Assembly: GCF_001420695.1 (NCBI RefSeq)
Contig: NZ_LJJB01000010.1
Span: 1,975,630 to 2,018,129 of the forward strand
Source of the DNA: Brevibacillus choshinensis
Lineage (GTDB): Bacteria > Bacillota > Bacilli > Brevibacillales > Brevibacillaceae
DNA: 42,500 nucleotides
Reading direction: 5' to 3'
The position numbers were made by a program, and so were the translations under genes. This document shows positions 1-8,308 of this stretch, in pieces. Numbering within the stretch: the stretch's first letter is position 1; every line of letters begins with the position of its first letter. The notes below the pieces were generated by a model. The model worked only from the letters and a program-made list of their open reading frames with translations. It was not told the DNA's origin and did not search any database.

Positions 1-180
1 TAGCTATGTGCGGACGGGATAAGCGCTGAAAGCATCTAAGCGTGAAGCCCCCTCCAAGATGAGACTTCCCACAGCGCAAGCTGGTAAGACCCCTCATAGA
101 CGATGAGGTTGATAGGTTCGGTGTGGAAGCGTGGCAACACGTGGAGCTGACGAATACTAATCGGTCGAGGACTTATCCAC
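1..180 (+). rRNA. 23S ribosomal RNA, 3' end (partial)
   Basis: The first 180 bases read as the 3' end of a bacterial 23S rRNA. They include the conserved stretch with GGACGGGATAAGCGCTGAAA near the start and the closing segment GAATACTAATCGGTCGAGG around 152-170. The 5' part lies outside the window. The exact 3' end is estimated from the usual terminal helix and may differ by a few bases. The gene is followed by a short spacer and a terminator, without a 5S gene. Confidence 0.95.
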
Positions 181-237
181 ACTCTTAGCAAACATGCAGA
201 TCCAGTTTTGAAGGTACGAACGTATATAGGAATGAAG

Positions 238-268
238 AACCGTGCAGATATTATTGCATGGTTTTTTT
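238..268 (+). terminator. Terminator of the rRNA operon
   Basis: A stem of AACCGTGCA (238-246) pairs with TGCATGGTT (255-263), with one G-T pair, and runs into a T tract. It lies about 58 bases after the 23S end, so it most likely ends the rRNA operon and separates it from the pilus locus. Confidence 0.75.
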
Positions 269-335
269 ATTTTCTTTTTTTGTCCCTACCACTCCGTATA
301 AGCTAGCTCTAGCATGTACGAGAGGAGGGAGGATC

Positions 336-1064
336 ATGTCTGTACATCCGCTGCGACTTTTGGCATTACTGTTACTTGTCTCATGCGTAGGAATCGGTTC
401 GTATTTTCTGGTTAAACCGTACACGGTGACGTATATACAATTACGGCAAGACGTGAACAAAGAAAGTGGACAGTTACTAGAAACCAAAGACATTGAGCCA
501 TTGGTTGTAAATCTGGGGGGCGCATTCAAAAGGCAACCAACGCCTATCCCAGGGTTACTACTTTGGGATGAAGCACCTAATATCCTGGGAAAATCATTGA
601 ACCGCAAAGTGAAAGGAGGACGTCCGTTACTCGAGAGTGACTTAGATCAAGCTGGACAGACCGAAGTCGACACCAAACTGAATACAACCAAGACCGGAAT
701 GAGCATTCCTGTCGACAACGTGGTAGGAGTAACGCCTCATCTATCAACTGGAGAGCGTGTTCATGTGTATGCATCCTTTGAAGACGATGCCGGAGCACAT
801 TCTGGTTTGCTTTTGCAAAACATGCCTATTATTAGCGTTCAAAGGGAGATGGAAGGTGAACAGCCAAACTTGGTGGCAGTGACTCTTTCCCTATCGAGAA
901 ACGAAGCTGTTCTGTTAACCCATGCGCTCCACTATGGCAAAATTCGATTAGGCTTGGCAGCAGTGATGGATGGACAGAAATCAGGAATAGGTGACACTGT
1001 CTTTGCGACAGACCTTATGAAAACCAAGAAACGTTGGGGCAATCAAGAGGAGGAACGAGAGTGA
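336..1064 (+). CDS. SAF-domain protein, CpaB/RcpC-like (Flp pilus assembly, locus 1)
   Basis: This 242-residue protein has one N-terminal membrane segment (about residues 6-24) and an exported region that resembles the SAF and RcpC/CpaB domains of Flp pilus assembly proteins, with the pattern of an entry stretch (LLETKDIEPL), a GKSLNRKVKGGRPLL turn and a later VTLSLSRNEAVLLTHAL segment. In Tad systems CpaB sits at the outer face of the machine and may help pilus passage. I chose ATG 336 because GAGAGGAGGGAGG precedes it at the right distance; an upstream start at 258 would lie inside the terminator T tract. It opens the first pilus locus and its stop overlaps the next start (GTGA). The role is inferred from family and context. 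Confidence 0.8.
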   Translation: MSVHPLRLLALLLLVSCVGIGSYFLVKPYTVTYIQLRQDVNKESGQLLETKDIEPLVVNLGGAFKRQPTPIPGLLLWDEAPNILGKSLNRKVKGGRPLLESDLDQAGQTEVDTKLNTTKTGMSIPVDNVVGVTPHLSTGERVHVYASFEDDAGAHSGLLLQNMPIISVQREMEGEQPNLVAVTLSLSRNEAVLLTHALHYGKIRLGLAAVMDGQKSGIGDTVFATDLMKTKKRWGNQEEERE

Positions 1065-2485
1065 AAAAAAGCTTGCTCATCGTAGATGATGATATCGAAT
1101 CGATACATGTCCTGCGGCAGCATTTAGCCACGAGTCAGTGGTTGGACATATGCGGATATGCGACCCGCGTCGAGGAAGCTTGGCAAATGCTGCAGGCAAC
1201 TCGTCCGGACATGGTGCTATTAGGGGGGATCAAAGAGACGGAGAGAGGAGTGATCTGCCAACAGTTCCGATTGGCGTTTCCTCATTTGTCCTTTATCGCT
1301 GCATGCTCTCCACAAGAACTCATGTGGGAACCATTTTTTCGTAACCTGGGTATCTGGGTGGTAGCAAAACCAATTCAACCAGGCCAAATCGAAGCGCTGG
1401 CTATGATGTCACCGAGTCTAGGAGCAACTACGATAATCAAGACCTCACATCCCGATGATATGTCTTCTTCTTTCTCTTCGCAAAATCTTTTCACAGCTCC
1501 CCAAACAGTTGCTGAGGCTCCATTACAGCCCGATTTTTCAGCAGCTCAAACGATACAAGCACCTCAGAAAGCTAAACATTTGATTACTGTGTATGGACCC
1601 AAAGGCGGTGTAGGCAAAACATTTATATCGCGGGAGCTTGCCGTTTTCTTTTCTACGCAGAAAAAAGAGGGTCATCCTCTCCGTGTATTGGCTGTTGATT
1701 TCAATTTGGACCTAGGCACCTTTGCAACGACACTAAACTTGCCTCGAACACCCAATATTTTTACTTGGGTGCAGGAAATCGACAACCAGCTTCAGGCAAT
1801 GGCACGGCGCCAAGGAAGGGATCCACTTTTATTCCGGAATGAAGAATGGCAAGAGTATGTATCTGCTTTAAATTTATCTCCCCACGACATTTCAAAGTAC
1901 ATTGTCAGTCATACTGAGACGGGACTGGATGTGCTAACCTCTCCACGTGATATCCGGCACAGCTTTGAAATCAAGGATTACCATCTTTACCTGATTCTCG
2001 AAACGTTAAAACATAGCCAATACGACGTCATCTTGATTGATACGGCGCCTGATACTACCGATGCCACCATACAGGCGTTATTTTTTGCTGAACAAGTCGT
2101 CATGGTGGGTAACCCAGTTGTCGACTCCATTGAAAATATTCAGCGCTTATTAAAGCTGTTGCGAGAAGCAGAGTATCCGGAAGCACGAATCCAGGTGTGC
2201 ATGAATCGCCTGCAACGAAAAGAAATGTTCACGCTAGACGAGATCAGGGCCTATTTCCAGCTTCACCCCAGCAAAAAGATTTTCTCCATTCCAGACGATG
2301 CAGAAGTAAAGAAATCGATCAATAGTGGCATACCCGTCATGCTCCATCCCGGTCGCTCATCTGCCAAGGATGCGATTGAGACGCTAGGGAAAGCGCTATT
2401 GCCCATTGACTCAGAAAAAACGATGCCCGGTGCTCAGCCAAAAGCAAAAGAACGACCATCTTTATTTCGATGGTTATGGGGATAA
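1061..2485 (+). CDS. CpaE-like protein: pseudo-receiver plus MinD/ParA ATPase (locus 1)
   Basis: The 474-residue protein has a receiver-like domain (about 1-115) followed by a low-complexity linker and a ParA/MinD-type ATPase. The ATPase has an intact deviant Walker A (GPKGGVGKT, residues 179-187), a following VLAVDFN strand and a Walker B strand (VILIDTAPD). In the receiver part the acidic pair (D9, D10) and a lysine (K103) are present, but the usual phospho-aspartate position reads G55 in MVLLGG, so phosphorylation is unlikely. CpaE proteins position the Tad machine in the cell. Start GTG 1061 is preceded by AGAGGAGG and overlaps the previous stop; the longer TTG start at 1034 has no ribosome site. 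Confidence 0.85.
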   Translation: MKKSLLIVDDDIESIHVLRQHLATSQWLDICGYATRVEEAWQMLQATRPDMVLLGGIKETERGVICQQFRLAFPHLSFIAACSPQELMWEPFFRNLGIWVVAKPIQPGQIEALAMMSPSLGATTIIKTSHPDDMSSSFSSQNLFTAPQTVAEAPLQPDFSAAQTIQAPQKAKHLITVYGPKGGVGKTFISRELAVFFSTQKKEGHPLRVLAVDFNLDLGTFATTLNLPRTPNIFTWVQEIDNQLQAMARRQGRDPLLFRNEEWQEYVSALNLSPHDISKYIVSHTETGLDVLTSPRDIRHSFEIKDYHLYLILETLKHSQYDVILIDTAPDTTDATIQALFFAEQVVMVGNPVVDSIENIQRLLKLLREAEYPEARIQVCMNRLQRKEMFTLDEIRAYFQLHPSKKIFSIPDDAEVKKSINSGIPVMLHPGRSSAKDAIETLGKALLPIDSEKTMPGAQPKAKERPSLFRWLWG

Positions 2486-2497
2486 GGAGGAACGATC

Positions 2498-3985
2498 ATG
2501 TTCGACAAAAAGCAGCTGCTCGGTATTCAAAACCCGAGCCGTGCTGAACAGGACTTGCGGACGATAGGAAGAGAAGCGACACGGGTTCCACAAACGCTGA
2601 ACGAAAAAATACAAGGTAGCACGCCGCAGAACATAGGGGAAAACCGGATCCATCATGAAATGGAAGGATCTATCCGTACTCAGATCGTGGAGAAATACGG
2701 AAAGCGCTTGTGGGAGGAGAAGCACTCCACAACTTTTTTATCTGAGCTGGAAGTCGATATCAAAATGCTGCTGGAAGCACTAACACCACTATCTTCTTTT
2801 CATATGGAAGCAGAAGTGAGGCGTATCCTGCATTCCCTGACAGGCTGGGGACCACTGGATCACTTGCTAGAGGACTCAGATATTACGGAAATCCTCTTTC
2901 ACCGTTATAACTATCTGGTTGTCGAAAGAAAAAGCACGGGCCGTCTGGAGGCACCAGAAATCCCAGTGTTTCGGGATGAGGAGGAAATGCTGAGATTGCT
3001 CGAACAGATTGCAGCGACGATGGGAAGAGAATTCAATGAGACAAAGGCGGAATTACATACGCAGCTACCCGATGGTTCTCGTGTGGCGGCGACGCATCGG
3101 TCGATCTCACCGGATGGACACATGGTCACGATTCGAAAACATCGGGATCTGCTGAGTGAAGCTGATTATTTACGGTATGGATCCATTTGCGAGCCAATGC
3201 TCCTGTTTCTGAACAGGGCCATAGGATTATCACGTGCCTCTGGGATCGTAAGTGGAGGGACGGGATCAGGAAAGACCCACTTGCTCAATTTACTCTCACA
3301 GTACGTATCCCCTTCTTTGAGTATTATTACCATCGAGGACGTACTGGAGATGAAGCTTCAGCATCCATTTGTGCGCCGTTTTTTAGCCAAACCAGCGAAT
3401 TACGAAGGAAAAGGAGGCTTCTCCATAAAGGATTGCGTCCGTTTATCTTTGCGAAAGCGGCCAGATGTCATCATGGTCGGAGAGACACGAGGCGGAGAAA
3501 TTGTGGACATGCTTTGGGCGATGAACACAGACCACCCCGGAAGCTGGAGCACCGCACATGCCAATTCTCCGCGCGCATTGGTAGATTCAACGTTACCGAT
3601 TTTGTTTGGCAAAGCAGATGAAGCGTATAGTGCTGAGGAGCGGAATCTGATGATCGGGTCTGCGCTAGATTTGATCGTGCAAGTAAAACGCTTTGAAGAG
3701 GATGGAAGCCGAAAAGTGGTAGCGATAACAGAGGTAGTCGGCACTGGCCAGTCACATGAAGAGTGGATTAAACGGGCGTGCAATATTAAGCAGGTGGTAC
3801 CAGACCGGGTCTATTTACAAGATATTTACGTGTATGAACCAACAGGTGTTCGAGATGGAAAAGTAACCGGTCATTTTAGATGGACAGGCTATCGCCCCGA
3901 GAGATTGATTAAACGATGGGTGGAAAAAGGTTTGTCACGAGAGGAAATTGATCGCGTCTTTTTTGCCGATCCGATTTCAAGCTAG
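2498..3985 (+). CDS. cpaF: CpaF/TadA-type secretion ATPase (locus 1)
   Basis: This 495-residue protein is a type II/IV secretion ATPase of the CpaF/TadA group, the hexameric motor that powers Flp pilus assembly at the inner face of the membrane. The N-terminal domain (to about residue 230) is followed by Walker A GGTGSGKT (253-260), an Asp-box region (ITIEDVLEM) and a Walker B-like DVIMVGETRG (323-332). A His-containing AHANSP segment follows, as in the family. The start ATG 2498 has AAGGAGG upstream, 12 bases after the CpaE-like gene. All key ATPase motifs look intact. Confidence 0.93.
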   Translation: MFDKKQLLGIQNPSRAEQDLRTIGREATRVPQTLNEKIQGSTPQNIGENRIHHEMEGSIRTQIVEKYGKRLWEEKHSTTFLSELEVDIKMLLEALTPLSSFHMEAEVRRILHSLTGWGPLDHLLEDSDITEILFHRYNYLVVERKSTGRLEAPEIPVFRDEEEMLRLLEQIAATMGREFNETKAELHTQLPDGSRVAATHRSISPDGHMVTIRKHRDLLSEADYLRYGSICEPMLLFLNRAIGLSRASGIVSGGTGSGKTHLLNLLSQYVSPSLSIITIEDVLEMKLQHPFVRRFLAKPANYEGKGGFSIKDCVRLSLRKRPDVIMVGETRGGEIVDMLWAMNTDHPGSWSTAHANSPRALVDSTLPILFGKADEAYSAEERNLMIGSALDLIVQVKRFEEDGSRKVVAITEVVGTGQSHEEWIKRACNIKQVVPDRVYLQDIYVYEPTGVRDGKVTGHFRWTGYRPERLIKRWVEKGLSREEIDRVFFADPISS

Positions 3986-3995
3986 GAGGAGAAGA

Positions 3996-4894
3996 ATGGG
4001 TGATTTGAGCTTGTCCCTCGCAGCAGGAATCAGCATCGGACTACTCTTGCTACTCGCTCCTCAGAAATGGTACATACGAGACCAGCAGGCAAGCATGCCA
4101 TCGTTGATCAACTCCAACGAGATAGAAAGACATTCTGGCACGGTCTAGAGGACAGACTCCTTCAGTCACGCTCGGGTTGGAGTGTCAATCAATATGTCAC
4201 CTGCTCTTTTTTGCTCGGTCTGTTGTCTTTTGGACTTAGCATGCAAATTTTACAGTCTTGGTTGCTCGCATTACCTGCATGGCTGGCAGGAGTATTATTT
4301 ACCGAGAGGATCGTTACGATTTGGGGCGCCAGAAGAAAAGATCAGTTTGAAACAGGAAATGTAAAAGCCATACGCCTCATGGCCAGTTCGCTACGGACAT
4401 CGCCTTCCTATTTGCATGCATTTGAGCAAGTTGCAGTAAGCTCGTATCTGGATGCCACTGTGACAGAGGAATATCGCCGTATCGTTGAGCTGTTACGAGC
4501 ACAAGTCCCTTTGGAACGGGTCATGGCTTCCTTTTACGAACGGACTGGTTCAGCAGATGTGAAGTATTTAGCAACCATTGTCCAAATTCAGCGGGAAATG
4601 GGGGGAGATATGGCAAAGACGCTCGACTTGGCTGCTTCATCTATATTGCGCCGAAGACAATCTCTACGCAGACAAAAGGCTGCGATGGCCCAAATCATCT
4701 CACAAGTCAATTTACTCAGTGTCATGCCTTTTGTATTCGTAACGGCATTGTATGTGAACAATCCGCATCACTTTGATTCGCTGACAGCTACGCTAGGAGG
4801 ACGGTTACTGATTCTGGCGTCTTTAGCATGCATTTTACTCGGTGGAGAAGCCATCCGCTTTGTCGCGCAAAAAAGTGTTCACAGAGGGGGCTAG
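3996..4894 (+). CDS. TadB-like membrane protein, reading frame broken near 4060-4090 (locus 1)
   Basis: The 3' part (open from 4067 to 4894, up to 275 residues) is a T2SF-type membrane protein like TadB, with transmembrane segments near its start and end and a central GspF-like domain. Its own ATG at 4067 has no ribosome site. The natural start is ATG 3996, preceded by AGGAGGAG, which gives MGDLSLSLAAGISIGLLLLL, a typical TadB first membrane helix, but this frame ends at 4148. Joining the two frames around 4065-4085 needs one extra base (or loss of two). I therefore read this as one gene with a frameshift, either a real mutation or a sequence error. TadB and TadC normally form the inner-membrane platform of the pilus machine. 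Confidence 0.75.
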
Positions 4895-4897
4895 AGC

Positions 4898-5806
4898 ATG
4901 GGAATCATTTGTGTGCTGATCGGTTTGGCGTTTTTCTTGTACGGTCTACCAGCATGTCTGGGCCGTGAAGGTGGGCTGATTCTGACCCTCTTTGGCAGGA
5001 TTGATCAAGAGCAGCAAGCTCAACTGAACCACTCCTTTCAGCAAACGCAAACCAGGTGGACGATTGTGAGGTATTTGGAAAAACATGATGAAGCTTTGGA
5101 GCGGTTGTGTGTTTGGATGGGAATCGAACGGAAGAAGACGGAAGAGACACTCAGGAGACTTCATTCCAAAGTATGTTTGCCAGAAGTGGTGGTTGTACGT
5201 GCGGTTTGCATGGTGCTAATCGCTGCTGCTCTTTTGTACCTCATTGCGAGTATCTATATGGGGCAGTCTCTTGGTATGGTAAACAGTCTACCTCTGGTGG
5301 CCGCTCTCATCCTGTACATGCTTCCGACTTGGTTGCTGGAGTGGGCGGATCAACGAATCAAAGGGGAGATTCGAGAGCAGGTTCCGATTTTTTTCAGTAT
5401 TGTACAAGCCCTTGTTGAAGCAGGAATGCCCATACAGTCTGCTGTGAAAGAAACGGCCCGACGCTTTGACACGAGACTGGGTCGAGAGCTGGCACGTTTG
5501 GAGATCGAAGAAAAGCGTTTAGGGACTTGGAGACATGCTCTGAAGGAGCTGGCTTTTCGCTGGGAAGTAGATGCGTTGACCACGATCGCTTTGGAAATGA
5601 ACGAAGCGATTAGTAAAGGAGTGAGTATTTCCAGCATGCTGGCTGTACAGGTGGAAGAGCAAGTCAGACAGATGGAAGATGAGGCATCTACTCGAATGAA
5701 TCGTCTCAATATCAGGTTATTGCCATTTGTGATTATTCTGATGGGTGTACCTTTGTTGTTTCTAGTTATGGGGCCGGCGTTGATTGGGATCGGGGATCGC
5801 CTGTAA
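4898..5806 (+). CDS. TadC-like inner-membrane platform protein (T2SF family, locus 1)
   Basis: The 302-residue protein has a membrane helix at the very N terminus, two helices around residues 97-150 and one at the C terminus (LPFVIILMGVPLLFLVMGP). Between them lies a cytoplasmic T2SF domain starting near PIFFSIVQALVEAGMPI. This layout matches TadC, which pairs with TadB to form the platform that couples the CpaF motor to pilin assembly. ATG 4898 lies three bases after the TadB stop and the sequence GAGGGGGC serves as a ribosome site. The pilin gene follows after a 74-base gap. Confidence 0.87.
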   Translation: MGIICVLIGLAFFLYGLPACLGREGGLILTLFGRIDQEQQAQLNHSFQQTQTRWTIVRYLEKHDEALERLCVWMGIERKKTEETLRRLHSKVCLPEVVVVRAVCMVLIAAALLYLIASIYMGQSLGMVNSLPLVAALILYMLPTWLLEWADQRIKGEIREQVPIFFSIVQALVEAGMPIQSAVKETARRFDTRLGRELARLEIEEKRLGTWRHALKELAFRWEVDALTTIALEMNEAISKGVSISSMLAVQVEEQVRQMEDEASTRMNRLNIRLLPFVIILMGVPLLFLVMGPALIGIGDRL

Positions 5807-5824
5807 ATATTTTTGCGGGGTGTT

Positions 5825-5838
5825 CTGTCATTTGACAG
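5825..5838. repeat. Short perfect inverted repeat before the pilin gene
   Basis: CTGTCA (5825-5830) and TGACAG (5833-5838) form a perfect inverted repeat with a two-base gap, just after the TadC-like stop and about 40 bases before the pilin start. As DNA it could be an operator; as RNA it could be a small stem that protects the pilin message. No T tract follows. Confidence 0.5.
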
Positions 5839-5880
5839 AGTGTAAGTAGAAGTTAGAAATCGAATAAGGAGTGAATGCAA

Positions 5881-6057
5881 ATGACCTTTATTACAAACTA
5901 TGCCAAGCGGTTTTGGAATGAGGAGGAGGGTGTCACGATCGTAGAAATGGTTATTATCGTAGCGGTCATCCTCATTTTGATTATCCCCACACTGGCTTCT
6001 CTCGGGGAAGCAGAAGATGCAAAACTGAAAGAACTAGAAGAAAAAATAAGTAAATGA
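5881..6057 (+). CDS. Flp-type small prepilin (locus 1 major pilin candidate)
   Basis: This 58-residue protein has a charged leader, a processing site and a hydrophobic helix. Glycine 17 is followed by VTIVE, which places glutamate 22 at position +5 of the mature protein, the hallmark of type IV prepilins, and then by the hydrophobic stretch MVIIVAVILILIIP. A short charged tail follows. This is the size and form of Flp pilins, so it is the likely major pilin. AAGGAG at 5866-5871 suits ATG 5881 better than ATG 5875, which is only three bases away. The stop overlaps the peptidase start by four bases (ATGA). Confidence 0.88.
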   Translation: MTFITNYAKRFWNEEEGVTIVEMVIIVAVILILIIPTLASLGEAEDAKLKELEEKISK

Positions 6058-6551
6058 ACGACGTTGCCTTGTTAGGGCTGCTGACGGTTGCCGCTTACTT
6101 TGATTGGCGTCGCCGCAAAGTTCCAAATGCGTTGACTTTGCCAGTAATGGCTGTTGGGCTGTGGTATCAATGGCAAGTAGGAACAGGATGGATTGCTTGG
6201 GGAGGATTAGCTGGGGCGTTTATCCTCACGCTTGGGCCAGTGGCTTGTAAAGGGATGGGTATGGGTGATCAAAAGCTGCTGATGGCGGTTGGAGCATGGA
6301 GCAGCTGGGCAGAGGTATACTCCTTGTTTCTGTACGCTATTTTGTTGTGTCTGCTGATGATTATTATATTTCCACGTACATGGTCGCGATTACGAGAGAA
6401 TCTACAAAAAATAGTTGTTGGCTGGAGTGCACATCGACAATTGTGGCTGCCCGGCCCTAATCAAACTGCCTTTTCCCTGCCATTTGCTTTTTTTCTGTTG
6501 GGTGCATTTTGTATTCAGCAATTCCCTTCTGTTATAGGGCTTCACGTATGA
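6054..6551 (+). CDS. Prepilin peptidase, A24 family (TadV/CpaA-like, locus 1)
   Basis: The 165-residue protein is a short, multi-helix aspartic peptidase of the TadV/CpaA type, which cuts the leader from Flp prepilins at the membrane. The two expected catalytic aspartates are visible: D17 in FDWRRRKVPN and D72 in GMGMGDQK, the GxGD motif. The protein lacks the N-terminal methyltransferase domain of the large PilD type, as is usual for Tad systems. It overlaps the pilin stop and the next gene by four bases each, so translation is probably coupled. It is the only prepilin peptidase in the window. Confidence 0.92.
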   Translation: MNDVALLGLLTVAAYFDWRRRKVPNALTLPVMAVGLWYQWQVGTGWIAWGGLAGAFILTLGPVACKGMGMGDQKLLMAVGAWSSWAEVYSLFLYAILLCLLMIIIFPRTWSRLRENLQKIVVGWSAHRQLWLPGPNQTAFSLPFAFFLLGAFCIQQFPSVIGLHV

Positions 6552-6979
6552 AGCAGAGGTGGCGTCATATCATTACCGCATTTATCCGGGATGAAAAAGG
6601 CAGCCAAATGCTCGAGTTTATTTTGGTATTTCCGCTGGTGTGGCTATTGATCGTATTTTCCTTTGATCAATTCAGCATTTTATATAACAAGCAAAAGGCG
6701 TTGGCGGCTGCCTATGAGGCAGGGCGGATTGCAGCTGTGCAGCCAAACTACGGACTGGCTGTGTACCATGCAAGAGAGCGAGGCGAGGCAGAACTGCGTG
6801 ATGGAGTGGGCGTTGCCGCTCAAGCAATTCAGATTCAGATCAAAGGAGGAGGTTGGAAAAAGGGAAATCATATTCTTTCGGAGGCTACCATTTCTTTTTA
6901 TTTGCTGGCGTCCGGGAAGAAGGTCGAGCTCACAGAAAGCTACTATATGATGATCGAAAACGCGGAGGATAAAAAGTAA
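6548..6979 (+). CDS. TadE-like minor pilin (locus 1)
   Basis: The 143-residue protein starts at ATG 6548, which overlaps the peptidase stop. It has a prepilin-like N terminus: G18 followed by SQMLE puts glutamate at +5, and a hydrophobic helix FILVFPLVWLLIVFSF follows. The rest is a soluble domain of about 100 residues. This is the form of TadE-type minor pilins that may prime pilus assembly or shape its tip. Family assignment rests on the N terminus and context. Confidence 0.8.
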   Translation: MKQRWRHIITAFIRDEKGSQMLEFILVFPLVWLLIVFSFDQFSILYNKQKALAAAYEAGRIAAVQPNYGLAVYHARERGEAELRDGVGVAAQAIQIQIKGGGWKKGNHILSEATISFYLLASGKKVELTESYYMMIENAEDKK

Positions 6980-7485
6980 TGCGTATCCCGACCCAATACA
7001 CATCAAAGCTTGCTGATGAACGTGGTGATGTTATGATCACCATGATTTTTTTCCTCTTTTGCCTGTGCGGACTGCTTTCCTTGCTGTTGTTTCAGGAGCA
7101 GGCTAACTTTCTGCAGATGAATACGCAGCATACGGCCGATCTCATTTCAAAGGGCGCTCGTGCAGCCGGGAAATGGGAGTATTTCGACACAGAGGGAGAA
7201 AGGCAGACACGACTCTATGCAACTACGGAAGAAGCCATCCAATCCCAAGCTGAAATTATCCGTGGAGCAAGAGAAGAAGCAGAAATCCTCTGGAATCTTA
7301 ACCGATCTTCGTTAGAAAGGGGCACAGATGCAGCACGCATCACTCATCAAAAAGGCGAGAAGCCGTATTTATATAGGCAGGGCATCTATCATGTTCGAAT
7401 CGGGGTGGACAGGAGTCTTTCTTTGTTTTGGGGAGATGAGGAGGTAGAGTTGGAACGAGTTTCTCAATCAGAAATGTATGACTAA
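6979..7485 (+). CDS. Membrane-anchored minor-pilin-like protein (locus 1)
   Basis: The 168-residue protein overlaps the previous stop by one base (TAATG). A short leader (LADERGD) is followed by a hydrophobic segment ITMIFFLFCLCGLLSLLLF and a soluble domain. The leader resembles a prepilin leader with G16, but the +5 position is threonine, not glutamate, so it may not be processed. It sits in the TadE/TadF position. I cannot assign it further. Confidence 0.65.
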   Translation: MRIPTQYTSKLADERGDVMITMIFFLFCLCGLLSLLLFQEQANFLQMNTQHTADLISKGARAAGKWEYFDTEGERQTRLYATTEEAIQSQAEIIRGAREEAEILWNLNRSSLERGTDAARITHQKGEKPYLYRQGIYHVRIGVDRSLSLFWGDEEVELERVSQSEMYD

Positions 7486-7521
7486 AGACATGACCGGGTA
7501 AGACGGCCCTGTTATTTTTGT

Positions 7522-7570
7522 CCTAAACCACCATGGTAATTTAGAAGTATATTCCATAAATGGTTTTAGG
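7522..7570. promoter_or_regulatory. Inverted repeat overlapping the ribosome site of the next gene
   Basis: CCTAAACCA (7522-7530) is complementary to TGGTTTTAGG (7561-7570) with one extra T. The right arm runs into the ribosome site AGGAGTGAGGGAG in front of the gene at 7583. It could be an operator or an RNA stem that limits access to that site. There is no direct evidence of function. Confidence 0.4.
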
Positions 7571-7582
7571 AGTGAGGGAGCT

Positions 7583-8200
7583 ATGCCGTCAAAAATAGTA
7601 GATCGATACAAGCGCATTCTCAGCGGAGAGCAAAAGCGTTTTTCCCCATACGAATTCGAAGATGCGCAGTATCGCAAACAAAAAGTTCAATTGGTTGTTC
7701 GATACGCGATCGAAAATGTGAGGAAGTGGACACCTGAGCAAGCGCGTCGCCAATTGAGCATTCAGGATGTAAGAGAACTGAAGCTGCATTTGGTGCGGGA
7801 GTACATCGAGCCTCCCATAGAGGCTAAGTCAGAGGATGTCTACTATATGGTTGAGTTCGCTTATCCGTATCTCCCTAGACAATCGGAAGAACAGAGGGTT
7901 TTGTGGGTGTATCAGGAGGTCCTGTCAGGTATTCGACGTCACTTTCCACCTCTGTATTTCCAGAGTATCAAGGGAGAGGAACGTGCCAAGATTTGTGTTG
8001 ATTACATGTGCAGTCACTTAATGAAGCTGCCTGATATTAACCAGTTGCCCAGAATATTTGGGAAAACGGAGAGAGCGTATAGCTTGTTGAAAAAATACAG
8101 ACTGAAAATTCTTGTAGACACGCTATATTTTTCGCCTTTTGACATGGTGACAGAAATGTATCCCCATTTGAACGATCCCGTTCTTTGGGAAGAAGTATAA
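7583..8200 (+). CDS. Hypothetical protein
   Basis: I do not recognise this 205-residue protein. It is charged and soluble, without a signal peptide or membrane helix, and looks mainly helical. It is rich in tyrosine and arginine (for example SPYEFEDAQYRKQ and KKYRLKILVDTLYF). ATG 7583 follows AGGAGTGAGGGAG. It stands between two pilus-like loci, with a possible regulatory inverted repeat in front of it. It could be a regulator or an accessory protein of either locus, but nothing in the sequence proves this. Confidence 0.8.
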   Translation: MPSKIVDRYKRILSGEQKRFSPYEFEDAQYRKQKVQLVVRYAIENVRKWTPEQARRQLSIQDVRELKLHLVREYIEPPIEAKSEDVYYMVEFAYPYLPRQSEEQRVLWVYQEVLSGIRRHFPPLYFQSIKGEERAKICVDYMCSHLMKLPDINQLPRIFGKTERAYSLLKKYRLKILVDTLYFSPFDMVTEMYPHLNDPVLWEEV

Positions 8201-8308
8201 ATATATTTGCGTGAGCCCACTGTCTTTTTTTACGGTAGTAGTAGTTTCATTGGCTTATAAGCACATGAAACGGCCGTACTCTACAGGTGAGAGAAGGAGG
8301 CGTTGCGA

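Noticed and set aside
258-335. Longer N terminus for the first SAF-domain gene, from ATG 258
   Set aside because: This start lies in the T tract of the rRNA terminator and has no ribosome site. ATG 336 has an excellent one.
4045-4090. Programmed frameshift site in tadB
   Set aside because: No slippery heptamer or stable downstream stem is visible at the frame overlap, so a mutation or sequence error is more likely.
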